A DNA stretch of 64,000 nt from the NCBI GenBank assembly GCA_022606135.1, contig JABYQN010000011.1, positions 2,170,001 to 2,234,000 of the forward strand, in the 5' to 3' direction. Every line of letters begins with the position of its first letter. The stretch's first letter is position 1. This document shows positions 10,642 to 24,367 of the stretch, piece by piece. Made by a program: the position numbers and the translations under genes. Source of the DNA: Fomes fomentarius. Lineage: Eukaryota > Basidiomycota > Agaricomycetes > Polyporales > Polyporaceae. The notes under the pieces are model-generated. The model made no database searches and was not told where the DNA came from. It worked only from the letters and a program-made list of their open reading frames with translations.

Positions 10642-11857
10642 TCCCCTAGTGCTGCGTTGTGCGCATCCGAGCCACGAGTGCTACAGAGACTGGCATTCTG
10701 TAATGTAACAATAGCAATGCACCGTTGAATTCTTACACCTCGCCATTATCACACTCACCACGGGCTGATTTTCGCGGGTGTACCCTACCAGAATTCATCC
10801 ACCGAAAGAGTCTAACTCACGCAGCAGCATGAGTCCAGTGGGGTTTTGTAACAAGTGTTCAACAAGCGACAACTCTTCTATCACTTCAAGGACCAACTCT
10901 TGCGAATCTACCGGTATATACCTTTTACTAAGGTATATCTGAGCTCATTAGTACATCACATCGAAGAGGAGGCGCGAAGAACTACTACCTCTTACTTTCG
11001 ACCACAGTTTCTACAGTGGATGGTAACGGGCGCCTTCCACTCCTCGTTCACCCAGCGAGGAGCAGCAAGAGGGCCACTGACTTAGGAAAGAGGAAGGCGG
11101 GAGACGCGCATGGGCTGTTGGACTCGCGTATGTGCCCCATGCTGGCCTAGCAAGGACTTCCAGACCTCGCGGTGCTTCTTTGGATAGTCATATTGGCGCC
11201 TCGCAATGACCATGTTCGCGTCTTTTCAATTCGCAGAGCCAACTTTGAAGGTATGCGAGCTCGCCGCCCGTACCTCCTCGGTCACGTTCACACTTTCAAC
11301 ATGGTAAGTGCTTAGTCAACATAATTCGTGAGGGTACTCACTGCGAGGTCAGAAGGTTGTGGTGATCGTGGAAGGTGTGGTCAAAGATGCGGTAGAAATC
11401 AAAATTGATAGAACAGCGTGCAAGTCGCACTTAAAGAGATGCATTCGACATGCGCTTAATGCCACCTAGGTCTTCACAACATATAAGCTCTTGGGTAGCA
11501 ATTGCGAGGCAAGAGCAGCATATAAACAATAAATTGAAGTAATAAAAACATGACGCAGAAGCAAACCATACGTGAAGCACTCTCTACGATAACGTGAACG
11601 TGCGTCGAATCCGATGGGGACATCATAGATATGTATGTATGTAAGTACTCGGAACATCCAGCGAAAAAAGGACCGTGGTGGGAGAGCATGAATGAAAAGG
11701 AAAAGAGGGAGGGGAGCCGTCCGGTGTGATGGGTGGGCGCATACGACCTAGAATACAGCTGATGGTATGTTGTGAATATGTAAGTGCAAGTGCAAGTGCG
11801 GCAATAACGAGAGCAAAGGCGAGATGGAAAAGACTGTCCAAGGTGGTAGGCTGAAGG
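10642..11857. other. Intergenic, no confident gene
   Basis: These 1.2 kb separate the convergent ends of the secreted-protein gene and the disordered-protein gene. On the minus strand near 11090-11215 a short frame reads RRQYDYPKKHREVWKSLLG and then stops; it is too short to call. The part next to 11858 should be the 3' untranslated region of the neighbour. Confidence 0.35.
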
Positions 11858-14800
11858 TTATAGCGCCTCGCCCATCTGCTGACGTCCAAACGTTGCATGG
11901 CTAGCTTCCCGCACTAGCCCGGGGCGAGAGGGATCTGCCTCCTCAGCGAGAGGACCATGCGAGCTATCTCTGTAATATGCGTTGAGTATAGATAGGTGGC
12001 TGGCGGTGATTTGGGAGGGTGGCACAGGGAAATCGGACAGACGCGACATCCCCGAGGTGGTCGTCATGAAGCTCGAGCGCGTCGGGTCAGAGGAAAGGGG
12101 GACACCAAGACTAGACTGTGTAGATACGATACGGCGGCGCTCGTCTTCTGGACTATCCTCAGGACTGACTGGGCTCAGCGCCGTGCCATTGAGGTAGTCC
12201 ATCTGGGTGAGATGGGTCGAGAAGCGCATGGGTTCGGAATTGGCGGGAGGAGTGGGGAGCGCCTCGACCTCGCGTACACGCACATCTGGAAATAGATCAG
12301 TTACAATCTCTTTATGAAGACTACGATACGCACTGCTGTCATCCTCGATGGGGAGCTCGAGCATCGAGGAAGCCCGCGACGACTCCACATCCTCAGGAAC
12401 GATACGGATGGGCTGTGAGAGCATGAGGTCCTCATCGAGGGGGAGCCGTAGCGGGGTCTGCGTGCCATCACGCCTGTATCCAGAACGGGACGACGACTGC
12501 GAAAGGACACCAGGAGGATCAGGGCCAAGGTCGTCCGGACGATGGCCGGCCAAGCCTCCATGTCGAGTGCCCCACATCGGCGAGACGCGGTCGGCCTCCT
12601 CCAGCGCATGTTCGTCTTCCTGCATCTCCTCCATGTTCACGCTCAGCTGGCGCGCAAGTGTCGTCAAGCCGCTCAGGCTACGAGTGCTGCGCACACCAAA
12701 ATCAATCGGGACGCTGCCACTCCCTTGTCGCGAGATCGGAGGGCGGCCGTCCTCAAACGACGGCGTCCTGTTCTCTGGGGGTCGGTAGAAGAGGTCGCGG
12801 AACTGCTCGAGGTCGTCTGGAGAACCGACTGGGCCAGGAGAGACCGGCGGGGAAGATTGGGTCGACACTACGCCAGGCGATGAACCGGAAGAATGAAAGC
12901 TACTCTCGGCTACATGGAGATCCCGTCTAAACGGGGTGAGGTTGACGCTCTCCATTGGTGAAGGCGCGAGGGTAGTTTCCTGTGTCACTCCAAGGCGGTG
13001 ACGACGGCCTGGATTCAGACCGGAACCTGACCCTAACTGTGGGCTGAGCTTGTTCGCGTTCTCCTCGACATCCTCCTGGGGACTGAGCACGATCACGTCC
13101 TCGGAGTCCTCGAAGACGCGCGCAAATGCCGGTCGTTCTGGTACGAGCCGTTCCGGGACAGCCAGGATCTCGTGCGCCTCGCTCGTTCCGAGACCGCTGT
13201 CTGGGCTACTGCGATGTAGGGTATGTGTGAGCGCGTCGGCGAAGCCCCACTCGCTCATACGATTCGACGACGACGCATACGGATGTGTCGAGGCGTTCGC
13301 GGGAGCGGCGGCAGGGGCGAGGTCAGTGACGCGGATAGGAGGGGTAGCGATGTAGGGCGAATACTGAATTTCGTCAGGCATGATCTCGCGGATGGTGCCA
13401 GGACTAAGCTCCGCAAACATGCTAGACTTCGGCGACAACATATCACCATGCTTGTACTTTGGCCGCGTGCTGGGGCCTGGATCGGTGCCAGTGATGGCGG
13501 CGAAGGGATGGGTGACTTGGCTGTAAGGAGAGTATGGATGAACCTTGACAGGCTGTCGGTGCTTCGTGACACCATCCTCGCTGGTCGTGCTTGTGGGACT
13601 GGGTGCAGAACCTTCCGCTTGCACTCGCGCACTCGGCAGGATGAGCGCTTTGCCAGGTGCACGCTGGTAGTACGGGTATGCACCACCACCCTGCGCGTAT
13701 GGGTGGGCAGGGATACGGATAGGTTCTTTCTCGAAGGGGTCGTCCCGCGGTAGTGGAGACGAGATCGCAATACCGACACCCTCCGCAGATACCGACTGCC
13801 CGGATGGCGTTGGTGAGACTCCGTTTACACCGCTGGGGCCAGCATGCGATGTCGAGCGAGTAGGCGACGACGGCGTAATCATTACCACGTTGCCGTCACG
13901 TCCAGTGCGAGCATCCCGAGCCACTTGATCACGGAAGTGGAGATACTTGGTTTTGTCGCTACGTAGTGCCTCCTCCATGGCGGCAGCTTTCTCGTTCATG
14001 CTTTTAGAGCCCTGCTTGTCATCTTCATTAGGAGAACCAGCGATTCCACACAAGCCGGCCGCAGTATTAGCGGTGGTACGAACAATCCTGAGTGCAGACT
14101 TGCCCAAAGAGTGATTCCGCCCATGCCCGGGTGTCCACATGAACGACTCATCCGAACGTGAGTGCGTGATTGAGCCAAGCGAGTTCGAGTGCCCATGCGA
14201 CCGAGACCTCGTATGTGCTTGCGAATGCGTCGACGTGAACGTCCCAAGGCCCGTGCCGGTCCCTGTCACGGTATTTGTCCCGCCACCGCTCGACGTCGTG
14301 TGTCCGTCCGAGCGTGGCGGACGTACGCGTACGTGAACCGTCGGACGGCGCCTCTGGCTTCCGAGCAATGTCACCTCCGCGATAGCGTCGAATGCACTTG
14401 CCTGGCGAGCATGCGCCGCACCGCGCGCGCCCATCGACTTCGAGCGTGCACGCGAGACGGTGCGAACGCGTTTGTTCGCAAATGACTTTGCTGCCTCCAG
14501 CTGCCATGCCTTGCGGTCCTCCTCCAGCTTCCTTCCGTCCTCGAGAACCCTGCGAGGTAACAGGGCGTCAGTCAAACATGCAGTATACACGCGACCTGTC
14601 AAAAAGGACCGCGCATGTGGTATCTGGGCGAGCTCACTTTGCCAGCGACGGCACCGGGCTGGGGATGGCCAAGTCATCGAGAGCCCAACTCTTTGGACGG
14701 AAGGGCTTCAGGTGTGTGTTCTCATTCGCATACTCAGGCTGAGGTTGAGTGATAGGACGTTCAAGTTGCAGGTGCGCGGTCCCCTGGTGCGGCTGTTGAG

Positions 14801-15947
14801 GCCTAACTGACAGTGCGAACTGCGGTCGAGGCTCGTCCTTGGGTGGTAGTGGAGGTCGTGGTGGTGATGGCGGTTCTGGTGGTGACGGCGGTTCTGGTCG
14901 GGAGCCCAGCTGGATGGCAGATTGCGACTTCTTCAATATCTTTTCCCTCCCCCCGCTTGCCTTCTCCACGCTGGGATCCATTCCCGGTGGCCATATCGGA
15001 CTAGACGGTGGACTCACTATACGACCGCTGCTTCCCTCGCTGTCGACCCGCAAAGCAAACCGTGGGCGTGGCAGGATGAGCGCGTCGCACCACGTCTCGG
15101 CCGAGAACCAACGCTGTTTGCCCTTTGGGAGCGACACCCCGGCCTCAGCAGCCGCCCGGAGGTTGGGAGTAGACATGGAAGCCTTCAAGCTAAGTCTTGT
15201 TGGCCTCCGGGCTGGGAGAAGATATGACGGGGCGGTCGGTCTGCGCGCGAGGGGGTCTAGGAGCTGAACAGAGAACCCGGAAGCGCCGTTGTTCCTTAAC
15301 GGGGAGAGGGCGGAGGCGATAGGACTGGACACAGGAGGAGGAGGAGCGGATGTGGCGGGTGTCGCGTAGGCATAGGGATGGCGGCGGGGGAAGCCAGGCT
15401 GGGAGTTTGATTCCTGCCTGACCAGTGCTTCGTGTGGGACTGGTGGAAGAGGATGCTCGCTCCTGAGCGTGCCCGTCGAAGAAACATGTTGAAGCCTGTG
15501 TCCCTGCTTCTTGTTTCCAAATGACAGGATGCTTGCGAGGCTCGCACGATGGTGTACCGGGACCTCCTGCGAGCGGCGCGGGCGCGCAGGGTGTGGCACG
15601 TCCCCGACACCACCGGCCTGGTCCAGCTTTATGAACGATGCCTGAACGCGAGAGCTCTTACGAACATGGTCCTCTCCCGATGGCCGCGACACGTTCGACA
15701 TCGCGCGGGCGCGGGGGCCGCGTTCGCCCTGTCTGTCGTTCTCCATCAGCCATCCGCTAACGAGGTGGCCCCAGCTGTCCGTGTTGCGCTCCTTTGGCGG
15801 CTCATAGGGCCCATTGTAAGGAATGTACCAGTCTTCCCGCTGCGAGTCAGCTGTGAGCGGTGTCGAAGTTGAATGAGTAGACTTGAACGGAAATGCGAGG
15901 CGAGAAAATCGAGAAAAGGGAGAGGAGGACTGCGCCTGGGTGGACAT
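11858..15947 (-). CDS. Large intrinsically disordered Ser/Pro-rich protein, unknown function
   Basis: Two exons: 14638-15947 and 11858-14549. They are joined across an 88-base intron (GTGAGC...CAG), so that PVPSLAK continues in frame into LEDGRKLEEDRKAW. The product is 1333 residues. The N-terminus has the only clearly ordered motif, REDWYIPYNGPYEPP followed by SWGHLVSGW, which I believe is conserved in basidiomycete hypothetical proteins. A short charged helical part (LEDGRKLEEDRKAWQLEAAK) follows the splice. The rest is Ser, Pro, Thr and Gly rich with many SP and TP sites, including a PPSPPEPPSPP proline run encoded by a 12-base repeat near 14855-14900. There is no enzyme domain, membrane segment or signal peptide. 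It may be a phosphorylated scaffold or regulator, but I cannot name it. Confidence 0.7.
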
Positions 15948-16300
15948 ATGCTAAGGAGCGGACGGCCCTGGTGAGAGACGACAGCGCTGGGAGCGTCGGA
16001 ACGTCGAGCGCCGCGTCGAGCTCGTCGAGGAAGATGATGACCAGTTTTACAGCGAATTTGATGTCGTTAAGTTTGGGACAAGTCTCACGACAATGTCTGG
16101 TTGCTCAGTGAACTCAAATATTACGTAATATTTTAGTTGGACTCTGACTCTGTAAACAATCCGTCAACTGAGTCCGGATTTCTCTGCAGTACTTCTGATA
16201 CACCCGCCAGATTACAAGGCCTCCCCACTCATCTTGCGGCCGAAATCTTGGGAGGGCTACCTCATTGTCGAAGTCGTAAAGGCTTTTCAGGATGCCAAAT
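15948..16300. other. Upstream region of the disordered-protein gene
   Basis: About 350 bases that should hold the promoter of the minus-strand gene. No clear TATA box and no gene were seen. Confidence 0.35.
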
Positions 16301-16710
16301 CTACCCTGTCAAATACAGCAGATAAGGCTGCGAATTCCCCAGGCACACCGGAGGATCATTCTCATCTTTCCTTGCTACTGATTGAGAACAGCATTGACTG
16401 CGTCCTTGATCCACAAATTGATACGGAACGCTATTCTGGAACAGCGCTCTGCGGATTAGCTTTGAACCTAACTGGTCCATAAGTGACAAGTCCCGCTTCA
16501 CCTTGAACGGGAACGAGCCGCCAGATCCCGAACTGGTTTTCGAGCATGACTGTACAGTAAGAAAAGCTTGAACTTCCTCTGCGCATGCTGGAACTCACAG
16601 ACATACGTTATTGACAGGCCTTTCTGAGCGTCAACATAGTGACGTCGCTGATGAACATCACACCAGAATTCGGACGTGATGGATCCAGGATTATACTTGA
16701 TATCATGCAT
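16301..16710 (-). CDS. Putative two-exon gene or relic, unrecognised
   Basis: The minus strand reads MHDIKYNPGSITSEFWCDVH and continues to a possible donor near GTCTGTGAG. After an acceptor (TGTACAG) the frame resumes as SCSKTSSGSGGSFPFKVKRD and runs through LMDQLGSKLIRRALFQNSVP to a stop at 16301. The amino-acid composition looks protein-like and the splice sites are plausible, but I recognise no family and the opposite strand is also partly open. It may be a relic. Confidence 0.3.
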
Positions 16711-19700
16711 TGCGATGTGTACTTAGGTTGGTCAGCAGATCATCGGTGTCTGATCTGTGACAAGGAGGTCCCGAGGATTGTGGATCCTCGCCTTCTTGCA
16801 AGTTTAGCCTCAAAGTCAGGCCTAGGAGTCATCCTAGCTAGGCGGAATGACGCGACGTTTGCAGTTGCTCCATAATACCTCACTTGACAACACTTGACAC
16901 TTGTAAACGAGGTACGTCAGTACCCTTCGGTCGATGCTACGCAATAGCTATGGTATCTATTGGTGGATCAGCTGGGCTTGATGTGCCACAAAGATAGCTT
17001 GCTTAGTATAGTTCAACAGGACGTCGCACGGTCAGGCACTGACTTCAATCAGCCTCCGCCACTGATGAGTTCTTTCAGTAAGTACCACATACGTTACGGA
17101 TGCACCGTTACAGGTTTGAAATGAGCGTCCTACGGCGAATATCAACATAAGTGCGTACTGTGCTAACAACATCGCGGAACGTTAATGCGCTTGCTCGTGT
17201 CCACCCTCTACACAGGTAGACGGCATTCCGAAGATCTCCACAAGGCCCCAGGTAGAGTCAGTACCCGTACTCGCCGGACGCGGGTCTTTGACTGATGACT
17301 GACGGACAGCTTGATTGGCACTCTTTACTTGGGCCAACCAATCGTCAAGCTGCTGAAGTATAGACTCTCAGAGCATCATGGGCTTCCGAGTTAGGGCGTA
17401 CAGCGTAGACGGGCCTACACAGGCCCTCTCGGCGTGTCTGCTATACAACGAGCATCATCAACATATGTTCGACAGCTTCCAGTTGACTTCGGGTTACTTA
17501 TGGGTCTTGTCAGGTGAGATACAAAGAGTCGAATTCCCCCGAGTGGACTGATGTCGACCTTCCTTCTTCCAATCATCCGACAACTGTGGCAACGCACCAT
17601 CCGGTCTATATAAGTCTATATACTCTGCCGTGCGTGCCAGTATGTGCCAGTACTTATACTCATGGTCGGATTGTCGAGTTGTCGTAAAGTCGACTCCACT
17701 CTACACAAATGCTTGGCACGAAGGCTGTGCTTGGCTACCTAACATCCGACGTCGGTGAGCAACACTCTTTCCAACTCGCCCATCTGGACACCCGACTTTA
17801 TCGCACAACACTTCTTCTTCGGAAAAGCAACCGCACATGATACATTAGCACTTGCAGAACGTTAATCAGCGGAAGCAGACACAAATCAGCTGCGGACAGA
17901 TACGTGCTTGCTATACCTACTAAGTCAACCTCCGATGCCAGCTATGATTTGCGGCCACTTTCCTTTTGGTGTATGCATCCACACAACACAATCATACATC
18001 GCAGAAGCTCACCTGCACTGCACAGCCCCGGCGTTGGTTGCACGTACGCTTGACCGTCCGAAACTCATCTACACTTCCCATCCGCGCGATATGATGCATA
18101 ACACTGATAGCATGGTGCATGGGAGCTCCAAATCCCCACCGCCTCCGCCTCCAAGACACACCCGAGCAAGATGTCAACGTTCAACTTCAAGGGCTGACCG
18201 ATGTTGGACATCAAAATCCAATGCCGCAAACCGAACAATCTCGAGGTCAATCCACCCTCTGATTGTCACGTTGCACGTTCACGCTTCACGCTTGCAATCT
18301 ACGACTGCGAGCAAGTCGATCGGGTCCTATAGTCTCCTATAGGTTGCATCAAGACTTCGATGTCTCACGATAGAGTCGGTCACGGTATGTCAGTATGTAT
18401 GGTTCGTAGCACGTAATGGTACTCACATATCTGAGGTTCTCTGCCGCCAAGCCTCCCTCCCCTACTCGCATTCCACGCTCACCTAGTCTCTCATGCACGG
18501 ACGCATTCACTTACTCAAAGTCGTACCAGCGCTACACAGCGTGCTAAACATACACAACGACACATCGCCGCTCATGAGTACGTACATATGCGCAAAGTGC
18601 AGTACATACTCGATGGTCGACGATCGCACCGCGCATATGACCGCCCCTGCCACCGCAGATCGCCACATAACGGCCATAGCGAGTACTCGTATGATGGTGA
18701 TGGGACGCCCCGGGATCAGCAAGAAGCGTCGAAGCTCGAGCTAGGGAGCTTCCAATAGCGCCACTGTAGTGGGCTGCGCGAGCCTCGTCACCAGATAGCA
18801 CTCCCGGGCAAAACTCAATGTTACCTTCCTACCATTCCTGAGACACCAACCGTCACGAATACAAGTTCGAAGGCGACCGGGCTCCCATGGCCAAGCGCAG
18901 CGCAACACCGTCCGGTTTCCGCACGCCGCACCGTGACTGCGCCGCACCCGCATGGCATGCACATAGTAACTACAGCTCGCGTGAGTGCACTCCAAAATAG
19001 GTAACACCATGGTCGTTCAATAGCACTGCGCAGTGCTAGATGCCCGATGCCAAGAGTTTTGGCGGACTGTTTGGCAGCTCCCGCCGCTTCCATAGAGCAT
19101 GCCATACTTAAGTAAGCATTGTGGTACACTTGCCACAAGCGCACGGCAACGGGGGTCCATCGTTCATACGAACTCGTGTTTCATTGACAACGCATTCGTA
19201 ACGTACCAACCATATATCCGACCAGTAATATGCAGTGTGCACGGTCGTAGGCATACTGATTACGTATACGGCACTCACTAGCGACCTTAGCAGCTAACAT
19301 CCTTGGAAGTCGCCAGGGAGTTGCTATGTACGCATCGCCCGCCAGCCCCGCATTTGGTCACTCACGCCGATATCACAATTCGCGCGAACCTGCCCCACAT
19401 TCGTTGGTAGCAAACATATTATCCTAAGCCTCAGGACCTCACAACCCACCGTTAAGTAGTGTAACCAGATTTGAGGGCTCTCCCCACGTACACGGTCCGC
19501 GCCGCGCATTGCCGATTGCGCTGCATGTATCTTATGGCAGGTTGTCCAATAGAACGTGCAATTGAGTACTAACAGGCTACAGCTAGGGATCGGATCTGGC
19601 ACAGGCCACGCCGTCCGCAACCAAGGCCTGATAGAGTCGAGGTTTCGTAAACAGGGCCAAGCGCGTGTGCTTGGCATTCTCCCTTGGTGGCGGTATTTAC

Positions 19701-22700
19701 GATACACTGCCATCCTCTCGAACTCTCGAGGCGAAGAGAGAAGAGGAGAAGCAGAACATGAGGAGAGTGCTATTCGACGTAAAATCACGCGAGGAGAGTA
19801 GTGCCTGGGATTCGAAAAGATCGTCCCCCCGAGTATCCCCCGGTGACGTTTCCGCCGGTTGCACGTCCAAGGCTTGCAAGCAAGTTAAACATGTACAGGT
19901 CATTACTTCGACGTCGACCTCCAGAGAGGAGGTGTAGGAGTAGCCGAGGTACACGCCCATAGAGCGACGGAGCGTCCGCGACATCCCGATCGATATCGAA
20001 CGTCGAACGTGCCTGCAGGTACATACATACTTACGATGTGAGGAATTTGAAGGGCTACAGTGCCGGAAACTCGCGACGCGGCCCTGACGAAGACTAGTAT
20101 GTAGTCAGTACTCAGGGGTGGCGGAGCGTCGTCGGGGACGGACACAGTGCGCGAGCTTCAGCACGGAGCATAATCGTGATCTCACGTGACAAACAGGAGT
20201 GCGAAGGCGAGGTGGATTCGGACGACACTGGTACCTGCAAGCAGCAAGCTCAAAGGGGGTGGGTGCATGGACAAGAACAGAGGCGCCCGATCGAAGATGT
20301 GGATTCAGGTCGGAAGGCGGACCGCGTTCGGCTCGCGTAATCGCGTTGAGCAAGACGTCCGACGAAGTCGTCCATGCCAGTCGTCCCTCCATACAAACTC
20401 AAACCGTCCTTTCCGCGTCGGCCGATCCTGACAAATGCACAACGACAGACGCGGACTCGGACTTTTCAGAATTTGGATAGGAACTTTGGCGTGCGTCCGC
20501 TGTCGTGTAAGTATGTATACATTGTCAGTCAGCAAGAACCGGCCTTCGGAGACTCAGAAACTACATAATATGTATGTAGAAGGCGTAGAGTACCTGGCAC
20601 GGGCGGACGCGGATAACATGTGCATTGGAGGGGGATCGTCGCGGGCACAGTCTCGCAGCGATGCCCACCTCTCGGAATCCTGCCGAAGATGAAGTATACT
20701 TACTCTGCGGCCCAGCAGGTGGAATCGGTTCTTCCATAACTCTCTTGCCCCAAACGCTCCATTTGCCAGTCAGACGATCCCGCTTTGTTAACACGCGCGC
20801 CCACCCCTACACGTGTCTCTCGTAACAGGTATTCCAGTCGATATATGAGCACGGCCTGACATCATCACCGGTACCAGACGCGCAGAACGATGACTGAGTA
20901 GCCACAGCAGCTCCGTATAGCTAGCAGCGCTGCTTACGCCTCAACCCGCGTCTGAACGTTCCAACAATAGAGCACTCCGCGGGAGGCCTCGCGGAAACTG
21001 AACGTATCTCCCGCGTACACCTCCACAAAGTTCACCCCGTGCTGGCGCTGAGTCGTGTTGTGGTATCGATAACAGCCCGAGCGACACCGTTCCGATTCCG
21101 CTGCCGTCCGAGAGAGCCCCCGGAGAACCACGAGGAACGCACCTCGTGCATGAGTATTCGCACTTACGGCCGATGCCCGCACAGGCCGCACAAGCGAGAG
21201 TTGCGTCAGAACATACGCAGTGCACACGATTATCGCGGGCGGCGCAGTCCTTACAAGCTTCAGAACCGCTGTACTTGGATGTCTACGTTCACCTGGGCGC
21301 TCCGAAACACATGCACCGCGGCGACTTCAGGTTGGGAGCGACTGACCTGGACCTTTACGCAAGATCGAAGGCGGGGGTGGGGAAGGTCTCATTCCGAGTC
21401 CGAGTACAGTGGGGTCAAGGTCGTGCTCTGGCCCTTTTAGACCCGCTGGGAATGGTATGCGGTGCCCGAGAGCGGCGCGAGGTTCGCAGGGAATGCACCC
21501 GTGAGCCATGAGCGGTGAGAGTCGCGAGCTTGTTCTGCCACAGGCCAGGCTTATAAGCGTAGCCCATGACGCGAGCCCGCGGACGTGGGGCACTGTGGGA
21601 TGTCGTATGTCGAATATCGTATGTTACTTCCTTTTGTACGGCATAGATCATATGGGGGCTCCGACAAGACGTGAAATGGAGGACGGGCGTGAGACGGCGT
21701 ACCTGAGCCTGGGGGCGGTCTCAATTGCATTTGCGATTGGTTTGGCCGGGAGATAGCTGGGAGAGATGCGCCCGAGAATGCCGCCAGTACTCGCTATTGC
21801 GAAAAGCGTAACGGCTGGACGTGCGCGGTGATCATGCCACGACTGACGCATGCAATTGGAGGTTCGGGGGACGCGTTCTCATGGGATAATGTGCGAGCAT
21901 GCACTCTGGTGTGTTGGATGGGGCACGCTATGCCTCAGAATTGAGTCGTGCAGGTTGTATAGGTGCAAAACGGGTTCACGAGGAAGGCGACATCGAGGGG
22001 GTGTTGACGAAGAGGGAGCTGAGACTCTGAGAGTCGCGAGGTTGGTCGCGACGTCGAGCGCGAGTGAGCGAGGCGAGATACCAGATCACGGGAACGAGAT
22101 GGCAGATGCGAGATGCGAGATCTATCTGGCAAAATCAGATCTACTTCGCGCACTGCAAATGGTTTCCATCAATGACCTCATTCGTAGAAATTTCCTCTGC
22201 CGGCGGCGGCCACTTATCTCTGTTGCCGACTCGGTCCGAGCTCGGCCTGCTTGCTATTTTCGGAAAGAGCCTCGGGTTACCGGACGCCGGTGGCCAATCA
22301 GCGCGCGCCCGATTTGCGCGCCGCCGTTCGATGCCGAAGGACGGCTCGCAATGAGGCTCTGACCAATGTGCAATGGTATGCAGGAGGCTGGCTATGGGAT
22401 GTGGCCTCCGAGATCTTCCAGAACTCGACTTCGTCCGACGAATGCGACGTCGGTCGGAATTCATACGCGCGCGCACGTTTCAGATGACAGAGTGCGCAGA
22501 CTTGCGCGAGGCGCAGAAGACGACCCACTCCCAAGTTCGAACGCTCGCGATACCGACTGGTAAGCTGCCCGCAGGTTGTTGTCAGAATCTGCTAAGGAAG
22601 TGGTCAGAGATATATATCAGTCCGCGGCAGACGCCACGACGCGGCGAACTCAGCGTCGGGAGGTCTTACATAAGTACATATGTACATAGCGGGGACGAGC

Positions 22701-24190
22701 CTGATCGGAAAATTGATTGCGCAGCGCTGCCCACTCAAATTCGCACCGGGTACCGGTTTTACCGACTCGCATGGTCGCGCTCGTCTTATGATAGTGTAGC
22801 GTAACCGGCAGGCGCGACGGGCACCGCAAACTTTCACGTTGGCACGAATAGCAACGGCGACGGTGTCCGTTTGTCGTGTCGCAGGTGGTGTGCAGCATGT
22901 GCGTCTTTTTGCGGAGATGGGGTTCATATCCTTGCGGGGTATCGTTATGCACGGGAACGGGAAGCGGATTTAGTGCGCCATCAAGAAAACCCATGATGAG
23001 ATGGGATGGGAGAGGTGGAACTCTGGAGTGTGAAGGAACTCGAGGTCTCAAACGCGTTCTTACAATGATTTAGAGCTGTGTATCGCCGTATCAAATCGAG
23101 GGGAATATTCTTCGAGTGGCTAATCAATGATCAGATTGATGCCCAACTGCACTTCGTACTTATGTACGTCCGTCACTTAGCGGCCAGGACATCCTACTTC
23201 CTGACGTGTGACCGCAGGACGCTGAAAGTCGTCCCGTAAGAGAAGCATACTTGCCCGGTCAGAAATTCTCTTGCGGTCGCCGCATAATTACCGACGAGAG
23301 ACACGCCCACAGCGCGAGGCAGCCCGTCACGTCCGTGCACAGTGCCAATCGTGTGTGACAGCACACAGATTTCCATGTCCACAAAAGTGCCAAACTAGGT
23401 GAGTTCAGCTGTGGAGGACATAGGTCTAGATCTGAGCATAACATTCGGTTGGGAGAATGAACGAAGGATGAATATATGTCTTCGAGACTTGCTTCTATCG
23501 CACACAGCGGGGGAAGCTCTGGGAAGCTGCAGACGGATGATAGTGCCAAGTGATACATCATTCAACTATACTGCGCGCATCATGGCATGAGAGCGGGCGA
23601 TTAGCACTGGCCTGGAAGCCGCTGTCCAATAACAATCTGGCAGACGTGAAGGAGGTGGCGGGAGGGCCTGTGCGGAGTGCACACGACCACACCATTCGTC
23701 GGACACGATTGACGAGAAAGAAGCTGATGAGGGAGATGGGTAGCAACCGCCAAGGTTCTCGCTGTGGTTGGCTCCGAATACCGCGCCCTTGCAGGCGCGC
23801 CTCGAGATATGGGAGCGTCGACCTCCCGGGGGCTGGCGACAGCGTTTGCGGGTGGCTGACAGATGGACAGAGGCCCTCGGAGGCTCGTACGTAGACATGT
23901 GTCCGACGCTGAGCACGACGGCGGCGGGTATCCAGCGACGGCGACGTTGTCGACCCGTGTGCGGCCGACGAAGGCGAGCCCAGACACGCCGACTCGGACA
24001 GGCAGCGAGCGAACGGGAAGCCGTGGAAAGTGCAGGTGCCGGGTCGGAGGGCGCGGCCGAGGGAAAAAAGGGAAAATAAGTCCAGTGGACGATTGGCCCG
24101 GGATCAAGGTGGAATCAGCCCGCGCCGGAGATGGCAGGGTCTGTGTTTGCGCGTGTTTGGGGGTCTGATCTGGCCGACGGCGGTTGGTGG
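16711..24190. other. 7.5 kb gene-poor, CpG-rich region upstream of PMA1
   Basis: Both strands were read. Open frames overlap in all frames, are short, and show no domain, signal peptide or consistent splice pattern. Short fragments such as TTDADSDFSEFG before a stop near 20480, or minus-strand GGNVTGGYSGGRS near 19800, could be relics but cannot be joined into a gene. Local palindromes (GTACATATGTAC at 22674-22685) and TAAGTATGTA-type runs occur. Its tail should contain the PMA1 promoter. A long upstream regulatory region, non-coding RNA or decayed repeats are all possible. Confidence 0.4.
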
Positions 24191-24198
24191 ATATAAAA
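24191..24198 (+). promoter_or_regulatory. TATA box and pyrimidine-rich start region of PMA1
   Basis: ATATAAAA lies about 177 bases before the PMA1 ATG. A strongly CT-rich tract (about 24228-24285) follows it, the common form of highly expressed fungal promoters. Confidence 0.6.
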
Positions 24199-24367
24199 GT
24201 GTCTGGCGGCTGCTGGCGTCGTTCATCCTTCCTCCACCTCTTCTTCTCTCCCCGCTGCCTTCAACCCTGCCCTCGCCGCAAGCGATAACCGTCTAGCTTA
24301 GTCTAGGGTTTCCCCCCTCCCCCGGTCCCCCCAACCGCCCCGCCCACCTCGCGTTCCACCGTCTACT

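Noticed and set aside
12301..13779. Several open frames overlapping the large disordered-protein gene on both strands
   Set aside because: They are Ser/Arg-rich shadows of a GC-rich, Ser/Pro-coding exon; only the 939-codon frame joins by a clean intron to the upstream exon.
17709..17755. ATG followed by MLGTKAVLGYLTSDV and a GTGAGC donor, a possible small-peptide first exon
   Set aside because: No second exon, signal peptide or CaaX end could be found, so a pheromone-type or small secreted gene is not supported.
20199..20480. Plus-strand frame ending TTDADSDFSEFG as a possible C-terminal exon
   Set aside because: Only the last residues look protein-like. No upstream exons with matching phase were found, and overlapping frames on the other strand are equally open.
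20941..21227. Minus-strand frames near 21 kb (for example GVNFVEVYAGDTFSFREAS)
   Set aside because: Short, no start or splice support, no family recognised.
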